Origin: Mesobacillus foraminis
GTDB taxonomy: Bacteria; Bacillota; Bacilli; Bacillales; Cytobacillaceae
DNA length: 64,000 bases
Assembly (NCBI RefSeq): GCF_004340465.1
Contig: NZ_SLVV01000007.1
Location: forward strand, 280,746 to 344,745
Direction: 5' to 3'
Shown: positions 30,384 through 40,465 of the stretch, in pieces
Layout: each line of letters starts with the position of its first letter
How positions within the stretch are numbered: position 1 is the stretch's first letter
Made by a program: the position numbers and the translations under genes
The notes under the pieces: generated by a model
The model's input: the letters and a program-made list of their open reading frames with translations, nothing else
Database searches by the model: none
What the model was told of the DNA's origin: nothing

Positions 30384-32807
30384 GTGGACAAGCAGGATTC
30401 AATGGATCTTTTTTCAGAACAGGGGAAGTACATAAAAGGCAGGCATCTGGTTACCATTTTTCATAATGAACAAAATCTCTACACAGTGCTGCGTATACGT
30501 GTTGAGGAAACAAATGACCAATACGATGATAAGGAAGCTGTCATAACGGGCTATTTCCCCCGTATCCATGAGCAGGAGACTTATGTTTTCTTTGGTGAGT
30601 TCAAGGAACACCCCCGATTCGGCTCCCAGTTCCAGGCAACCCATTTTCGGAAAGACCTGCCTCAATCCAAACAAGGGGTCATTACCTATTTATCAAGTGA
30701 CCTTTTTAAAGGCATTGGGAAGAAAATAGCTGAGAATATTGTGGACACTTTAGGAGAAAATGCCATTGCATCGATAATGGAAAATCCCTCCCTCTTGGAA
30801 CGCATCCCCAAGCTTGCGCCGGATAAGGCAAAAGGCCTTTATGATACCTTGATGGAGCATCAGGGGCTGGAACAGGTGATGGTCGCTTTAAACCAATATG
30901 GATTTGGTCCCCAGCTCTCAATGAAAATTTTTCAGGCGTATAAAGAGCAGGCCATCGAAATTATTCGGGACAATCCTTTTAAACTTGTCGAGGATATCGA
31001 AGGGATTGGGTTTGGTCGCGCAGATGAACTGGGACGCCAGCTTGGAATGACCGGAAATCACCCGGACCGGATCAAGGCGGCCTGTTTATATACACTCGAG
31101 ACCTCAAGCATTCAATCCGGCCATGTTTTTATGTCGGCTGAGGAGCTCCTTCAAGATGTAAAAAAACTGCTTGAAGAGAATGAGCCCCATGAAATTGAAT
31201 TTGATCAGATTTCAAGCGAAATCATTCAGCTTGGAGAAGAAGGCAAAATTATTGTCGAGGAAAGAAGGATTTATCTCCCTTCACTTTATTTCTCGGAAAA
31301 AGGGATTGTTTCCAATATTAAAAGGATATTGGATCAAAAAGAATACGAGCAGCAGTTTCCTGAGTCGGAGTTTCTTCTGGCACTGGGAAGCCTTGAGGAA
31401 AGGCTTGGGGTCCAATATGCACCCACTCAAAGAGAGGCTATTCAGACAGCGCTGATGTCCCCGATGATGATCCTGACGGGAGGACCAGGGACAGGAAAAA
31501 CGACTGTCATTAAAGGGATAGTCGAGCTGTATGCCGAGCTGCATGGCTGTTCTCTTGATATTAACGATTATAAAAAGGAAGAACCCTTTCCTTTTTTGCT
31601 GGCTGCTCCTACTGGCAGAGCGGCAAAACGGATGGCTGAATCGACAGGGCTGCCCGCCGTTACAATTCACCGATTATTGCGCTGGAATGGGGCCGATGGT
31701 TTCGACCATGATGAAGACCAGCAGCTTGAAGGCAAAATCCTCATCGTAGATGAAACCTCCATGGTGGATACCTGGCTGGCCCATCAGCTGTTTAAGGCGT
31801 TGCCTGATCATATTCAGGTAATATTGGTTGGAGATGAAGACCAGCTGCCATCAGTGGGGCCGGGACAGGTCCTTAAAGATTTGCTCGATTCCGGCAAAAT
31901 CCCCACAGTCAGGCTGACGGACATTTACCGTCAGGCCGAAGGGTCCTCCATCATTGAGCTGGCCCACCAAATTAAAAAGGGAACGCTTCCGAAGGATCTG
32001 TCTGCCCAGCAGCGGGACCGATCCTTTCTTCGGTGTGCCCCTGGACAAATTTCAACTGTTGTGGAACAGGTTGTCGTCAATGCCAAGAAAAAAGGGTACA
32101 GTTCGAAGGACATTCAGGTTCTGGCTCCTATGTACAGGGGGCCGGCGGGAATTGACCGCCTAAACCTCCTCATGCAGGAGATATTCAACCCTAACCCAGA
32201 TGGAACAAGGAAAGAGCTGGCTTTTGGAGATGTAAAATACCGGGTTGGCGACAAGGTGCTTCAGCTGGTTAATCAACCGGAGGCAAATGTATTTAATGGG
32301 GATATGGGTGAAATTGTAGCGATCTTCTATGCTAAAGAAAATACGGAAAAACAAGATCAAATGGTGGTTTCCTATGAAGGCAATGAGGTGACCTATACCC
32401 GCCAGGACCTTTCACAGATTACCCATGCCTACTGCTGTTCGGTCCATAAGTCACAGGGGAGCGAATTTCCAATTGTCATACTGCCTGTAGTGAAAAGCTA
32501 TTATCGCATGCTAAGGAGGAATCTGCTCTATACAGCAATAACAAGGAGCAGGAAATTCTTGATCCTTTGCGGAGAGGAGGATGCTTTCCGCCTTGGAATT
32601 GAACGTGCAGATGATACGAAACGAAATACCACACTTGGAGACAAGTTAATTGAGGCGTTTCCTGAAGAAACAGAACCGCATTCCAACAATGCTGGTGCAA
32701 CCGATCCTTCTGCTGAGGATTATTATCATACCATGTTGAATGCGGATCCAATGATCGGGATGGAAAACCTTACACCTTATGATTTCATGGAGGAAAGCTC
32801 ACACTAA
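30384..32807 (+). CDS. recD2: ATP-dependent DNA helicase RecD2
   Basis: A superfamily 1B 5'-3' helicase of 807 residues, the type not bound to RecBC. It has an N-terminal OB-like domain, helix-hairpin-helix motifs (LSSDLFKGIGKKIAENIV; IEGIGFGRADELG), Walker A GGPGTGKTTV near residue 367, motif II DETSMVD near 455, and late helicase motifs (VHKSQGSEFPIVI and LLYTAITRSRKFL). It helps limit recombination at stalled forks in B. subtilis. GTG 30384 follows GGAAAGGGGGATAAAG. Confidence 0.95.
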   Translation: MDKQDSMDLFSEQGKYIKGRHLVTIFHNEQNLYTVLRIRVEETNDQYDDKEAVITGYFPRIHEQETYVFFGEFKEHPRFGSQFQATHFRKDLPQSKQGVITYLSSDLFKGIGKKIAENIVDTLGENAIASIMENPSLLERIPKLAPDKAKGLYDTLMEHQGLEQVMVALNQYGFGPQLSMKIFQAYKEQAIEIIRDNPFKLVEDIEGIGFGRADELGRQLGMTGNHPDRIKAACLYTLETSSIQSGHVFMSAEELLQDVKKLLEENEPHEIEFDQISSEIIQLGEEGKIIVEERRIYLPSLYFSEKGIVSNIKRILDQKEYEQQFPESEFLLALGSLEERLGVQYAPTQREAIQTALMSPMMILTGGPGTGKTTVIKGIVELYAELHGCSLDINDYKKEEPFPFLLAAPTGRAAKRMAESTGLPAVTIHRLLRWNGADGFDHDEDQQLEGKILIVDETSMVDTWLAHQLFKALPDHIQVILVGDEDQLPSVGPGQVLKDLLDSGKIPTVRLTDIYRQAEGSSIIELAHQIKKGTLPKDLSAQQRDRSFLRCAPGQISTVVEQVVVNAKKKGYSSKDIQVLAPMYRGPAGIDRLNLLMQEIFNPNPDGTRKELAFGDVKYRVGDKVLQLVNQPEANVFNGDMGEIVAIFYAKENTEKQDQMVVSYEGNEVTYTRQDLSQITHAYCCSVHKSQGSEFPIVILPVVKSYYRMLRRNLLYTAITRSRKFLILCGEEDAFRLGIERADDTKRNTTLGDKLIEAFPEETEPHSNNAGATDPSAEDYYHTMLNADPMIGMENLTPYDFMEESSH

Positions 32808-32832
32808 TAACGTTCGGAAAGGTGGGGATGCT

Positions 32833-33309
32833 TTGCGGACGTTTTCATTGCTGAAAGGTCTTCCAGTCATAAATCTTCAGGATGGGACAAGGTTAGGAGA
32901 CATTTGTGATTTAAGCGTCTCCGGGGATGGCAGGGTCAAGGCTCTTCTTTTGAAAAAAGGGACTTTCATAAAAAAAACATTCTCAATCAAAGTTGAAAAT
33001 GTTGATTCCTTTGGATGGGACGGAGTAATGGTGAAGGATCAGTCAGTACTCGAAGCGCTGCAGGGTCCTCCTGAATTTACACTCGAACATCAGGGGAAAC
33101 TATCCGGAAAAATGATGTATTCCCAGGAAGGTGAACAGCTGGGCTTATTTGAGGACGTATATTTTCAGGAGGAATTGGGCACGATTGTAGGGTACGAATT
33201 AACGGATGGCTTTTTTTCAGACATCACTACGGGGAAACGAGTGATCAAAGCCGCTGATCCTCCCGCAATCGGAAAGGATGCCATCATTGTTAACGTAGAG
33301 AAAAGTTAA
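32833..33309 (+). CDS. yrrD: PRC-barrel domain protein YrrD
   Basis: Two PRC-barrel-like halves make up the 158-residue protein: one from about residue 8 (LPVINLQDGTRLGDICDL) and one from about 85 (SGKMMYSQEGEQLGLFEDV). Function is unknown; in B. subtilis it follows recD2. The start is TTG 32833, nine bases after GGTGGGG; the frame also opens upstream within the end of recD2 but without a site. Confidence 0.87.
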   Translation: MRTFSLLKGLPVINLQDGTRLGDICDLSVSGDGRVKALLLKKGTFIKKTFSIKVENVDSFGWDGVMVKDQSVLEALQGPPEFTLEHQGKLSGKMMYSQEGEQLGLFEDVYFQEELGTIVGYELTDGFFSDITTGKRVIKAADPPAIGKDAIIVNVEKS

Positions 33310-33323
33310 CGAGGTGAGCATTA

Positions 33324-33515
33324 ATGCTGACATGCCCAAATTGCCAAAGCAAGGATATCGGTAAAATTGGAATCAACCAATACTATTGCTGGAACTGCTT
33401 TATAGAGCTTTCCCTTTCAAAGGGGATCATCCATACCCACCAGGTGGAGGAGGATGGATCACTAAGTTCTCTTGATGATCTCTTTGATGAAGAAGAACGA
33501 CTTTACGGGATGTGA
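33324..33515 (+). CDS. yrzR: Small zinc-ribbon-like protein YrzR
   Basis: 63 residues with two CxxC knuckles (CPNCQSKDIGKIG and YYCWNCFIEL) that suggest a metal-binding ribbon, then an acidic tail (SLDDLFDEEERLYGM). It follows yrrD by 14 nt with GAGGTGAGC as ribosome binding site, so it is likely co-transcribed. Function is unknown. Confidence 0.85.
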   Translation: MLTCPNCQSKDIGKIGINQYYCWNCFIELSLSKGIIHTHQVEEDGSLSSLDDLFDEEERLYGM

Positions 33516-33689
33516 CAGCCGGGTGCTGTTTGTCAGTGATGTAAAAAATCATGCATGAGACAGTGACAGAGTGTTCTTTCGGCTTTTGCATAGCTTGAAA
33601 GATGCATAAAATAACATCGAGGATCAGGCATGATTGACATCAGACAAATGAAATGGCCTCAAAAGAGTATCGAAAAAGCGACTATGCAT

Positions 33690-33719
33690 GGACCCTCTTT
33701 TTTACAGGGGGTCCTTTTA
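33690..33719 (+). terminator. Terminator between yrzR and yrrI
   Basis: GGACCC pairs with GGGTCC around a T-rich loop and is followed by TTTTAT. The 250-nt gap that contains it holds no other convincing gene; B. subtilis has the glnQHMP operon near this position. Confidence 0.7.
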
Positions 33720-33767
33720 TGAATAATCTTTCCGCTTCCTCTGAACAATAGAATGGAGGGGGTGATT

Positions 33768-34847
33768 ATGTTGGATATTCGGATGAAATGGTATTATCGG
33801 CTCGGATTCCTGCTCCTATTGTTTATTGTCATTTATATCTTTTTCAGGCTGAAACCTGTTTGGGTACCGGTTTTGGATATCCTTGTCTCACTTTTGATTC
33901 CATTTATGATAGGGGCATTTATAACCTATCTTCTTCATCCTGTTGTGGAACATCTTCATGGCAGAGGCATGCACAGAGGCCTTGCCGTCTTTATAATATA
34001 CTCTCTTTTTTTTGTAGGAGTGGGTTTTGCCGTATATAAAGGAATTCCCGTGTTTATTCGCCAGTTGCGCGATCTCGCCCACAACGCCCCGGTATTCGCA
34101 GCACAGTACCGTGAGTGGATGGAAAACATTCAAAACCAGACTTCGCGCTGGCCGTTCCCCGTTCAGGAACGGATTGAAAGCAGCATCGCAGCTGTTGAAC
34201 TTGCATTGGAGGGGTTTCTGACCAGTATCATGGGCATACTTATTGGAATCCTTAATTCAATCGTCATTATTGCCATTATCCCTTTTATTGCGTTTTACAT
34301 GCTAAAAGACTTTGAACTGATCCGGAGGACGACCTGGTACTTGACACCTTCACGATGGCGGGATCAAGGAAAACAGTTCTTAAGGGAAGTGGACCACTCA
34401 CTGGGAAGCTACATCAGGGGACAGCTGCTGGTATGCCTGATCATTGGCCTGTTATCTGCAATGTTTTTTTCAATTGCTGGAATGCGGTATTCCCTCCTTT
34501 TAGGTTTAATTGTGGGGGTCACCAATGTCATCCCCTATTTTGGCCCTTTTATCGGAGCTGTACCTGCAGTGGTCATCGCAGCGACGATGTCATTTAAAAT
34601 GGTGTTGATCTGTATGGGAATTGTCTTTTCCCTGCAGTTCCTGGAAGGCAATGTCCTGTCACCCCTCATTGTGGGCAAGAGTCTTCATATCCATCCATTG
34701 GTGATAATGTTCGCCCTATTGGCGGGTGGAAAGGCAGGCGGCATCGCTGGACTGGTCCTCGCTGTCCCGCTTCTGGTGGTGCTTCGGGCAGCCATTTACC
34801 ATGCCCGCGATCATTTAATCCGACTTAAGAGCAGGCCGGTTCCATGA
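33768..34847 (+). CDS. yrrI: AI-2E family transporter (YrrI)
   Basis: A 359-residue integral membrane protein of the AI-2E/UPF0118 family. N-terminal helices are followed by a soluble segment (about residues 85-150), then PFIAFYMLKDFELIRR near 175 and the conserved GVTNVIPYFGPFIGAVPAVVI near 250 and GNVLSPLIVGKSLHIHPLVIMFALLAGG (in two parts) near 310. Family members export small molecules or act as Na+/H+ antiporters; substrate unknown. ATG 33768 follows GGAGGGGGTGAT. Confidence 0.92.
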   Translation: MLDIRMKWYYRLGFLLLLFIVIYIFFRLKPVWVPVLDILVSLLIPFMIGAFITYLLHPVVEHLHGRGMHRGLAVFIIYSLFFVGVGFAVYKGIPVFIRQLRDLAHNAPVFAAQYREWMENIQNQTSRWPFPVQERIESSIAAVELALEGFLTSIMGILIGILNSIVIIAIIPFIAFYMLKDFELIRRTTWYLTPSRWRDQGKQFLREVDHSLGSYIRGQLLVCLIIGLLSAMFFSIAGMRYSLLLGLIVGVTNVIPYFGPFIGAVPAVVIAATMSFKMVLICMGIVFSLQFLEGNVLSPLIVGKSLHIHPLVIMFALLAGGKAGGIAGLVLAVPLLVVLRAAIYHARDHLIRLKSRPVP

Positions 34848-34854
34848 AATTGAT

Positions 34855-34884
34855 TTGACAAACAGAAAGCAGTATAGATATAAT
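34855..34884 (+). promoter_or_regulatory. Sigma-A promoter of the alaS leader
   Basis: TTGACA (34855-34860) and TATAAT (34879-34884) are both perfect hexamers, 18 nt apart, just after the yrrI stop codon. Confidence 0.88.
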
Positions 34885-34890
34885 TCGGCT

Positions 34891-35137
34891 ATAGAACTTA
34901 AAAGAACAAAATGGTGAAGGATCGAGTATGTCACAGACCCCCTAAAGAGAGGAATTCCCGCGGCTGAAAGGAATTTCAGGTGAAGGGTGACAGAAGGCTA
35001 ATCCGGAGTGCAGTTAACCGCTGCCGTAACAGCCGCGTTAAGGCGATTTGAGAGATGTTTGCATTTTCTGCATGCATAATCAGGGTGGTACCGCGAGTTA
35101 GCTCTCGTCCCTGTCCAGGGATGGGGGCTTTTTTATT
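34891..35137 (+). promoter_or_regulatory. Alanine T-box riboswitch upstream of alaS
   Basis: The T-box AGGGTGGTACCGCG is at 35082-35095, followed by the terminator (TCGTCCCTG with CAGGGATGGGGG, then T6). The specifier loop shows AGTA on the 5' side (34925-34928) and GCT followed by A on the 3' side (34997-35000), flanked by GGAT/ATCC. GCT is an alanine codon, and UGGU matches the A73 discriminator of tRNA-Ala, so cognate control of alaS is consistent. Confidence 0.95.
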
Positions 35138-35186
35138 TGTTCAAAAAGTCTTTGCGGCAAAAAATACATACCATAAGGAGGTACTT

Positions 35187-37820
35187 ATGAAACAGCTTAC
35201 TGGTGCAGAAATAAGGAAAATGTTTTTAGATTTCTTTAAAGAAAAAGGACATGCAGTGGAGCCCAGCGCCCCGCTTGTGCCCCATGATGATCCTTCCTTG
35301 CTTTGGATCAACAGCGGGGTTGCAACCCTGAAAAAGTACTTTGATGGAAGAGTCATTCCTACAAATCCCCGTATCACAAATGCTCAAAAATCTATACGGA
35401 CGAACGATATCGAGAATGTTGGAAATACAGCGCGCCATCATACCTTTTTTGAAATGCTTGGGAATTTTTCAATTGGAGATTATTTTAAAGTCGAGGCAAT
35501 TAACTGGGCCTGGGAGTTCCTGACTGATCAAAAATGGATTGGTTTTGAAAAGGAAAAGCTTTCCGTTACGATTCATCCTGAGGATGAGGAAGCATTTGAA
35601 ATCTGGAGTAAAACAATAGGTGTTCCGGAAGAAAGGATCATCCGGCTTGAAGGAAACTTCTGGGATATCGGGGAAGGCCCAAGCGGACCGAATACAGAAA
35701 TTTTCTATGATCGGGGACCTGAATACGGTAATGATCCGGAAGATCCTGAGCTATACCCCGGCGGCGAAAATGACCGCTATCTGGAAGTCTGGAACCTTGT
35801 TTTTTCTGAATTTAACCATAACCCGGATGGAACTTACACACCGCTCCCTAAGAAAAATATCGATACAGGGATGGGTCTGGAACGGATGGCTTCGGTCGTT
35901 CAGAATGTGCCGACCAACTTTGATACAGACCTTTTCATGCCAATTATGAAGGCAACAGAAGAAATTTCCGGGGAGAAGTACGGAGCAGAAAATGATAAGG
36001 ATACGTCATTCAAGGTCATCGCTGACCATATCAGGACCGTTGCATTTGCTGTGGGCGATGGAGCCCTGCCTTCCAACGAAGGACGGGGATATGTGCTGCG
36101 GCGATTGCTAAGGCGCGCTGTCCGCTATGCTAAAAAACTAGACATCAACCGGCCGTTCATGTTTGAACTCGTTCCTGTCGTTGGGGAGATCATGCAGGAC
36201 TATTACCCTCAGGTGCAGGAAAAAGCTGATTTTATTCAGAGAGTGATAAAGAATGAAGAAGACCGTTTCCATGAAACACTGAATGAGGGGCTTGCGATTC
36301 TGTCGGGGCTGATCAAAGCAGAAAAAGACAAGGGAAGCGACACCATTCAGGGAGCGGATGTTTTCCGCCTTTATGATACCTATGGTTTTCCGGTTGAATT
36401 AACGGAAGAGTATGCCGGCGATGAAGGCATGAAGCTCGATCACCAAGGTTTTGATAAGGAAATGCAGGCACAGCGTGAACGTGCCCGCGCTGCTCGCCAG
36501 GATGTTGGTTCAATGCAGGTTCAGGGAGGAGTCCTGGGAGAGATTAAGGTTGATAGCCAATTTGTAGGCTACGACTGCACTGAAACAAACAGCAAAGTGA
36601 TTGCAATCATTAAAGATGGCCTGCTTGCCGATGAGGTGTCGGAGGGAGATGAATTTCATTTTATTCTGGATGAAACACCTTACTATGCGGAAAGCGGCGG
36701 ACAGATTGCGGACAGGGGAATCCTGCAATCGGAAGGAGTAAGAGTTTCTGTCAGGGATGTACAGAAGGCTCCGAATGGACAGAATTTGCACCATGCATTT
36801 GTTGAGGCAGGAACTTTGCAAAAAGGTACAGCAGTGCATGCGGTAATCGATGAAGCGAATCGTTCCCGGATCGTCAAGAACCATACAGCTACCCACTTGC
36901 TGCACCAGGCACTGAAAGATGTTCTTGGTACACATGTCAATCAGGCAGGGTCCCTAGTGGAGCCGGACCGTCTTCGATTTGACTTTTCACATTTTGGCCA
37001 GGTCACACAGGAAGAACTTGAACGAGTGGAAAACATTGTGAATGAGAAGGTCTGGAAAAGCATCCCGGTTGCAACGGAATATAAGCCAATTTCGGAGGCA
37101 AAGGCAATGGGAGCCATGGCATTATTCGGTGAGAAATATGGCGATATTGTCCGCGTTGTCCAGGTAGGGGACTACAGTCTGGAGCTATGCGGAGGATGCC
37201 ATGTTCCAAACACATCTGTCATTGGTTTATTCAAAATTGTTTCCGAAAGCGGAATCGGTGCGGGCACCAGAAGGATTGAGGCTGTTACCGGCGAGGCTGC
37301 CTATCAAGTTTTGAACGACCAGATTGCCGTTCTCAAGAATGCTGCTTCAAAATTAAAAACAGCTCCTAAGGACGTAGCTGTCCGAATTGATGGCTTGCTG
37401 GGCGAAATTAAGCAGCTTCAGCGGGAAAATGAATCACTTGCGGCCAAATTGGGCAATATTGAAGCAGGAAGCCTGGCATCCAAAGTAAAAGAAATCAATG
37501 GAATCCCTGTAATTGCTGCACGTGTACAGGCAGCAGATATGAATTCTTTAAGAAATATGGCAGATGACCTGAAACAAAAGCTAAACTCAGCAGTCATCCT
37601 GCTGGGCAGTACCGATGGTGAAAAAGTTAATCTGATTGCCGGTGTTACAAAGGATTTAATAGACAAGGGCTACCATGCTGGCAAGCTTGTGAAGGAAGCT
37701 GCCGCGATATGCGGCGGTGGAGGCGGAGGCCGTCCGGATATGGCTCAAGCTGGCGGCAAGGATCCTGCAAAACTCGACAATGCCTTGCAAATTGTTGAAG
37801 AATGGGTAAAATCCGTTTGA
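35187..37820 (+). CDS. alaS: Alanyl-tRNA synthetase
   Basis: Full length at 877 residues. The class II catalytic core ([35 protein letters not shown]), the editing domain with [11 protein letters not shown] near residue 568 and the [17 protein letters not shown] zinc site near 670, and a C-terminal C-Ala domain ([16 protein letters not shown]) are all present. ATG 35187 follows AAGGAGGTA; the frame is open further upstream through the T-box leader, which is not coding. Confidence 0.97.
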   Translation: MKQLTGAEIRKMFLDFFKEKGHAVEPSAPLVPHDDPSLLWINSGVATLKKYFDGRVIPTNPRITNAQKSIRTNDIENVGNTARHHTFFEMLGNFSIGDYFKVEAINWAWEFLTDQKWIGFEKEKLSVTIHPEDEEAFEIWSKTIGVPEERIIRLEGNFWDIGEGPSGPNTEIFYDRGPEYGNDPEDPELYPGGENDRYLEVWNLVFSEFNHNPDGTYTPLPKKNIDTGMGLERMASVVQNVPTNFDTDLFMPIMKATEEISGEKYGAENDKDTSFKVIADHIRTVAFAVGDGALPSNEGRGYVLRRLLRRAVRYAKKLDINRPFMFELVPVVGEIMQDYYPQVQEKADFIQRVIKNEEDRFHETLNEGLAILSGLIKAEKDKGSDTIQGADVFRLYDTYGFPVELTEEYAGDEGMKLDHQGFDKEMQAQRERARAARQDVGSMQVQGGVLGEIKVDSQFVGYDCTETNSKVIAIIKDGLLADEVSEGDEFHFILDETPYYAESGGQIADRGILQSEGVRVSVRDVQKAPNGQNLHHAFVEAGTLQKGTAVHAVIDEANRSRIVKNHTATHLLHQALKDVLGTHVNQAGSLVEPDRLRFDFSHFGQVTQEELERVENIVNEKVWKSIPVATEYKPISEAKAMGAMALFGEKYGDIVRVVQVGDYSLELCGGCHVPNTSVIGLFKIVSESGIGAGTRRIEAVTGEAAYQVLNDQIAVLKNAASKLKTAPKDVAVRIDGLLGEIKQLQRENESLAAKLGNIEAGSLASKVKEINGIPVIAARVQAADMNSLRNMADDLKQKLNSAVILLGSTDGEKVNLIAGVTKDLIDKGYHAGKLVKEAAAICGGGGGGRPDMAQAGGKDPAKLDNALQIVEEWVKSV

Positions 37821-37844
37821 TATAAGGGTAAAGTAGTGTAAAAT
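37817..37844 (+). promoter_or_regulatory. Candidate promoter of the ireB-ruvX-yrzB operon
   Basis: TTGATA (37817-37822) overlaps the alaS stop codon and TAAAAT (37839-37844) follows 16 nt later. Both hexamers are near consensus. Confidence 0.65.
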
Positions 37845-37898
37845 AAAGGTATCTTTAACAAATTTTTGCCTGTCAACGAAAAAAGCGAGGTGCATTCG

Positions 37899-38168
37899 AT
37901 GAGCTCTTTCGATAAAACAATGAAATTTAATTTTCCTGAAGAGCCGTTTGAGCATGATGTCAATGACGTGCTGTTTCAGGTGTACGAAGCACTTCAGGAA
38001 AAAGGCTACAACCCCATCAACCAGATCGTTGGATATTTGCTGTCTGGTGATCCAGCATATATTCCGCGTCACATGGATGCCCGAAATATTATCCGGAAGC
38101 TTGAACGTGACGAGATTATCGAAGAACTGGTCAAATCTTATTTGAAAAGTCACCGCGAGGGAAAATAA
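37899..38168 (+). CDS. ireB: IreB family regulatory phosphoprotein (YrzL)
   Basis: 89 residues matching UPF0297/IreB over the whole length ([34 protein letters not shown]). In Enterococcus IreB is phosphorylated by the PASTA kinase IreK at N-terminal threonines and affects cephalosporin resistance; a Thr-Met pair (DKTMKF) is present here. ATG 37899 follows GCGAGGTGC. It abuts ruvX with no gap. Confidence 0.93.
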   Translation: MSSFDKTMKFNFPEEPFEHDVNDVLFQVYEALQEKGYNPINQIVGYLLSGDPAYIPRHMDARNIIRKLERDEIIEELVKSYLKSHREGK

Positions 38169-38585
38169 ATGCGGACAATGGGGCTTGATGTTGGAACAAA
38201 AACAGTTGGTATCGCCCTAAGCGATGAACTTGGCTGGACTGCACAGGGTCTGGAAACCCTGAAAATTAATGAAGAAGAAAATGAGTTTGGCTTCGATCAA
38301 TTAGGTAAAATAATAAAAGAGCACCAGGTAAGCAAAGTTGTTGTCGGCCTTCCAAAAAATATGAACGGGACAATCGGGCCGCGTGGTGAAGCGTGCCAAA
38401 GATTTGCGAAAGAGATCGAAAATCTTTTTGGCCTGCCAGTCATCCTTTGGGACGAGCGCCTCACGACCATGGCTGCAGAGCGTGTTTTATTGGAAGCAGA
38501 CGTCAGCAGGAAGAAACGCAAGAAGGTAATTGATAAGATGGCTGCGGTAATGATTTTGCAGGGTTATCTTAACAGTCAAATTTAA
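38169..38585 (+). CDS. ruvX: RuvX/YqgF-family nuclease (YrrK)
   Basis: An RNase H-fold protein of 138 residues with the first catalytic Asp in [16 protein letters not shown], the central [10 protein letters not shown] and the [11 protein letters not shown] motif near residue 95. YqgF proteins process the 5' end of pre-16S rRNA and are Holliday-junction resolvase candidates. The ATG directly follows the ireB stop (TAAATG), with GAGGGAAAA as overlapping ribosome binding site. Confidence 0.94.
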   Translation: MRTMGLDVGTKTVGIALSDELGWTAQGLETLKINEEENEFGFDQLGKIIKEHQVSKVVVGLPKNMNGTIGPRGEACQRFAKEIENLFGLPVILWDERLTTMAAERVLLEADVSRKKRKKVIDKMAAVMILQGYLNSQI

Positions 38586-38598
38586 TGAGGTGAAAAGA

Positions 38599-38889
38599 AT
38601 GGATCACGGTGAAAACAATATTACAGTTGTAGATGAGAATGGAAATGAACAGCTTTGCGAGGTACTGTTTACGTTTGATTCTGAGGAATTTGGCAAATCG
38701 TACGTTTTGTACTACCCACTTGGTGCAGAAGAGGATGACGAAGAAGAAATTGAAATTCATGCATCATCCTTCACTCCTACTGAGGATGGTCAGGATGGAG
38801 AATTAATGCCGATTGAAACGGACGAAGAGTGGGACATGATTGAAGAAATGCTTGAAACCTTCCTAGCAGAGCAAGATGAAGAGCAATAA
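38599..38889 (+). CDS. yrzB: DUF1292 protein YrzB
   Basis: A strongly acidic 96-residue protein of the UPF0473/DUF1292 family ([36 protein letters not shown]). Function unknown, yet the trio ireB-ruvX-yrzB is highly conserved in Firmicutes. ATG 38599 follows GAGGTGAAAAGA; an upstream GTG at 38590 falls inside that site. A terminator ends the operon. Confidence 0.92.
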   Translation: MDHGENNITVVDENGNEQLCEVLFTFDSEEFGKSYVLYYPLGAEEDDEEEIEIHASSFTPTEDGQDGELMPIETDEEWDMIEEMLETFLAEQDEEQ

Positions 38890-38918
38890 CCCCAATTTCT
38901 TCACAGCAGTTTGAATAA

Positions 38919-38960
38919 GGGAGCCTGGATGAAAATCCTGGCTCCCTTTCAGTTTTTTTG
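38919..38960 (+). terminator. Terminator after yrzB
   Basis: GGGAGCC pairs with GGCTCCC, extended by GGAT/ATCC inside, followed by TTTCAG and a T7 run. Confidence 0.88.
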
Positions 38961-39075
38961 TGCAGATTTTGTCTTACTAAGGGAATTATCGTAATTTTTT
39001 GCGACTTAAGCGTCGAAATATAGTATAATGGTTCGAGAATTATATTAGGACAAAAAGTCAGCCCGGAGGGAAACA

Positions 39076-40236
39076 ATGTCTCAAAAGAAAGAAACAAAAG
39101 GTAAAAACTTGGAAAAGGCAGAAAAAAAACAGTTTATATATGAAAAACTTAAGGAACAGCAAAGCGAGGCGAAAGTAATCAGAAGAGTCGTTTTTATGGC
39201 AGCTGTAGTTTTCATTCTGTTAGCCGCAGCGGTTGCAGGGGGAGGCTATTATTATATTAATCAAGCCTTGAAACCGGTAGATGAAAACAGCAAGAAACAA
39301 ATAGTGGTCAAGATTCCGATCGGATCCTCTGTTTCAGGCATTGGGCAAATACTGGAGGAAAATGGGGTGATCCGTGATTCCAGGGTATTTAAGTATTACG
39401 TGAAGTTTAAGAATGAATCCGGCTTCATGGCGGGTGACTATAAAATGAACCCGTCAATGACACTCCCCGAGGTGATTACTTCCCTGAAAACAGGTAAGGT
39501 CATGCAGGAGGTTGCTGTCCGGATTACAATACCGGAAGGCAAACAGCTGACCCAAATTGCTGCCATCATAGCTGAAAAAACAAATCAAGAAACAGGAGAG
39601 GTTTTTGAAAAGCTTAATGATAAGAATTTCCTGAAATCCCTGATGGCAAAATACCCGGACCTCTTGACAGAAGATATTTTAAATAAACAAATAAAATATC
39701 CGCTTGAAGGGTATTTATTTCCGGCAACATATCCATTTTACACAGAAGATCCGACTGTGGAAGAAATTGTTGCTGCCATGCTTGATCAAACCAGGAAGGT
39801 TGTTGGCCAGTACAAAGGACAAAGTGAATCAAAAGACATGTCGATCCACAAGCTTCTGACCATGGCTTCGTTAATAGAGGAAGAGGCTACAGAAAAAGTT
39901 GACCGGGATAAGATAGCGAGTGTCTTTTACAATCGGATGGATATAGGAATGCCCCTGCAAACGGATCCTACTGTGCTTTATGCACTTGGGGAACACAAAG
40001 ACAGGGTGTATTACAAAGATCTGGAGGTAGATTCTCCTTACAATACCTATAAAAATACCGGACTTCCTCCTGGACCGATTGCGAATGCAGGCAAGATGTC
40101 AATAGAAGCGGCATTGGCCCCGGCAAACACTGAATCATTATACTTCCTGGCAACACCTGATGGAGATGTATTGTTTTCGAAAACGTTGGAAGAGCATAAT
40201 CGCCTAAAAGAGGAGCATATTACGAGCAATAATTGA
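39076..40236 (+). CDS. mltG: Endolytic murein transglycosylase MltG
   Basis: A 386-residue membrane-anchored YceG-domain protein that cuts nascent glycan strands. A charged N-terminus precedes one transmembrane helix (about residues 40-60), a LysM-like region follows (VVKIPIGSSVSGIGQILEEN), and the catalytic glutamate lies in LLTMASLIEEEAT near residue 270, with LQTDPTVLYALG and NTYKNTGLPPGPIANAG after it. A TATAAT box at 39024-39029 is a likely -10 element. Confidence 0.95.
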   Translation: MSQKKETKGKNLEKAEKKQFIYEKLKEQQSEAKVIRRVVFMAAVVFILLAAAVAGGGYYYINQALKPVDENSKKQIVVKIPIGSSVSGIGQILEENGVIRDSRVFKYYVKFKNESGFMAGDYKMNPSMTLPEVITSLKTGKVMQEVAVRITIPEGKQLTQIAAIIAEKTNQETGEVFEKLNDKNFLKSLMAKYPDLLTEDILNKQIKYPLEGYLFPATYPFYTEDPTVEEIVAAMLDQTRKVVGQYKGQSESKDMSIHKLLTMASLIEEEATEKVDRDKIASVFYNRMDIGMPLQTDPTVLYALGEHKDRVYYKDLEVDSPYNTYKNTGLPPGPIANAGKMSIEAALAPANTESLYFLATPDGDVLFSKTLEEHNRLKEEHITSNN

Positions 40237-40243
40237 TAAAAGA

Positions 40244-40276
40244 GGGAAATGCAGAAAGAATAGCATTTCCCTTTTC
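40244..40276 (+). terminator. Terminator after mltG
   Basis: GGGAAATGC pairs perfectly with GCATTTCCC around a 10-nt loop and is followed by TTTTCATT. The 190-nt gap to trmR beyond it shows only a small AGCATG/CATGCT hairpin. Confidence 0.82.
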
Positions 40277-40465
40277 ATTATGGTAAAATAGTTGGAGTGT
40301 TTTTAGATACCTTTCGATAGCGTACTATACAGATTTGAGACCATGGAAATCAAGCAAAGTGAAATCCTAAGCATGCGCCATGCTGTCTCTGCCTGTGAAC
40401 GCTATTTTTTCTTGTCTTGAGGTCCGGGCTTTAGGACAGAATGCTAGGATAGGAGGGATTGCAGC

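Noticed and set aside
33540-33715. Tiny ORFs of 15-24 codons between yrzR and yrrI
   Set aside because: No ribosome binding sites and one overlaps the terminator hairpin.
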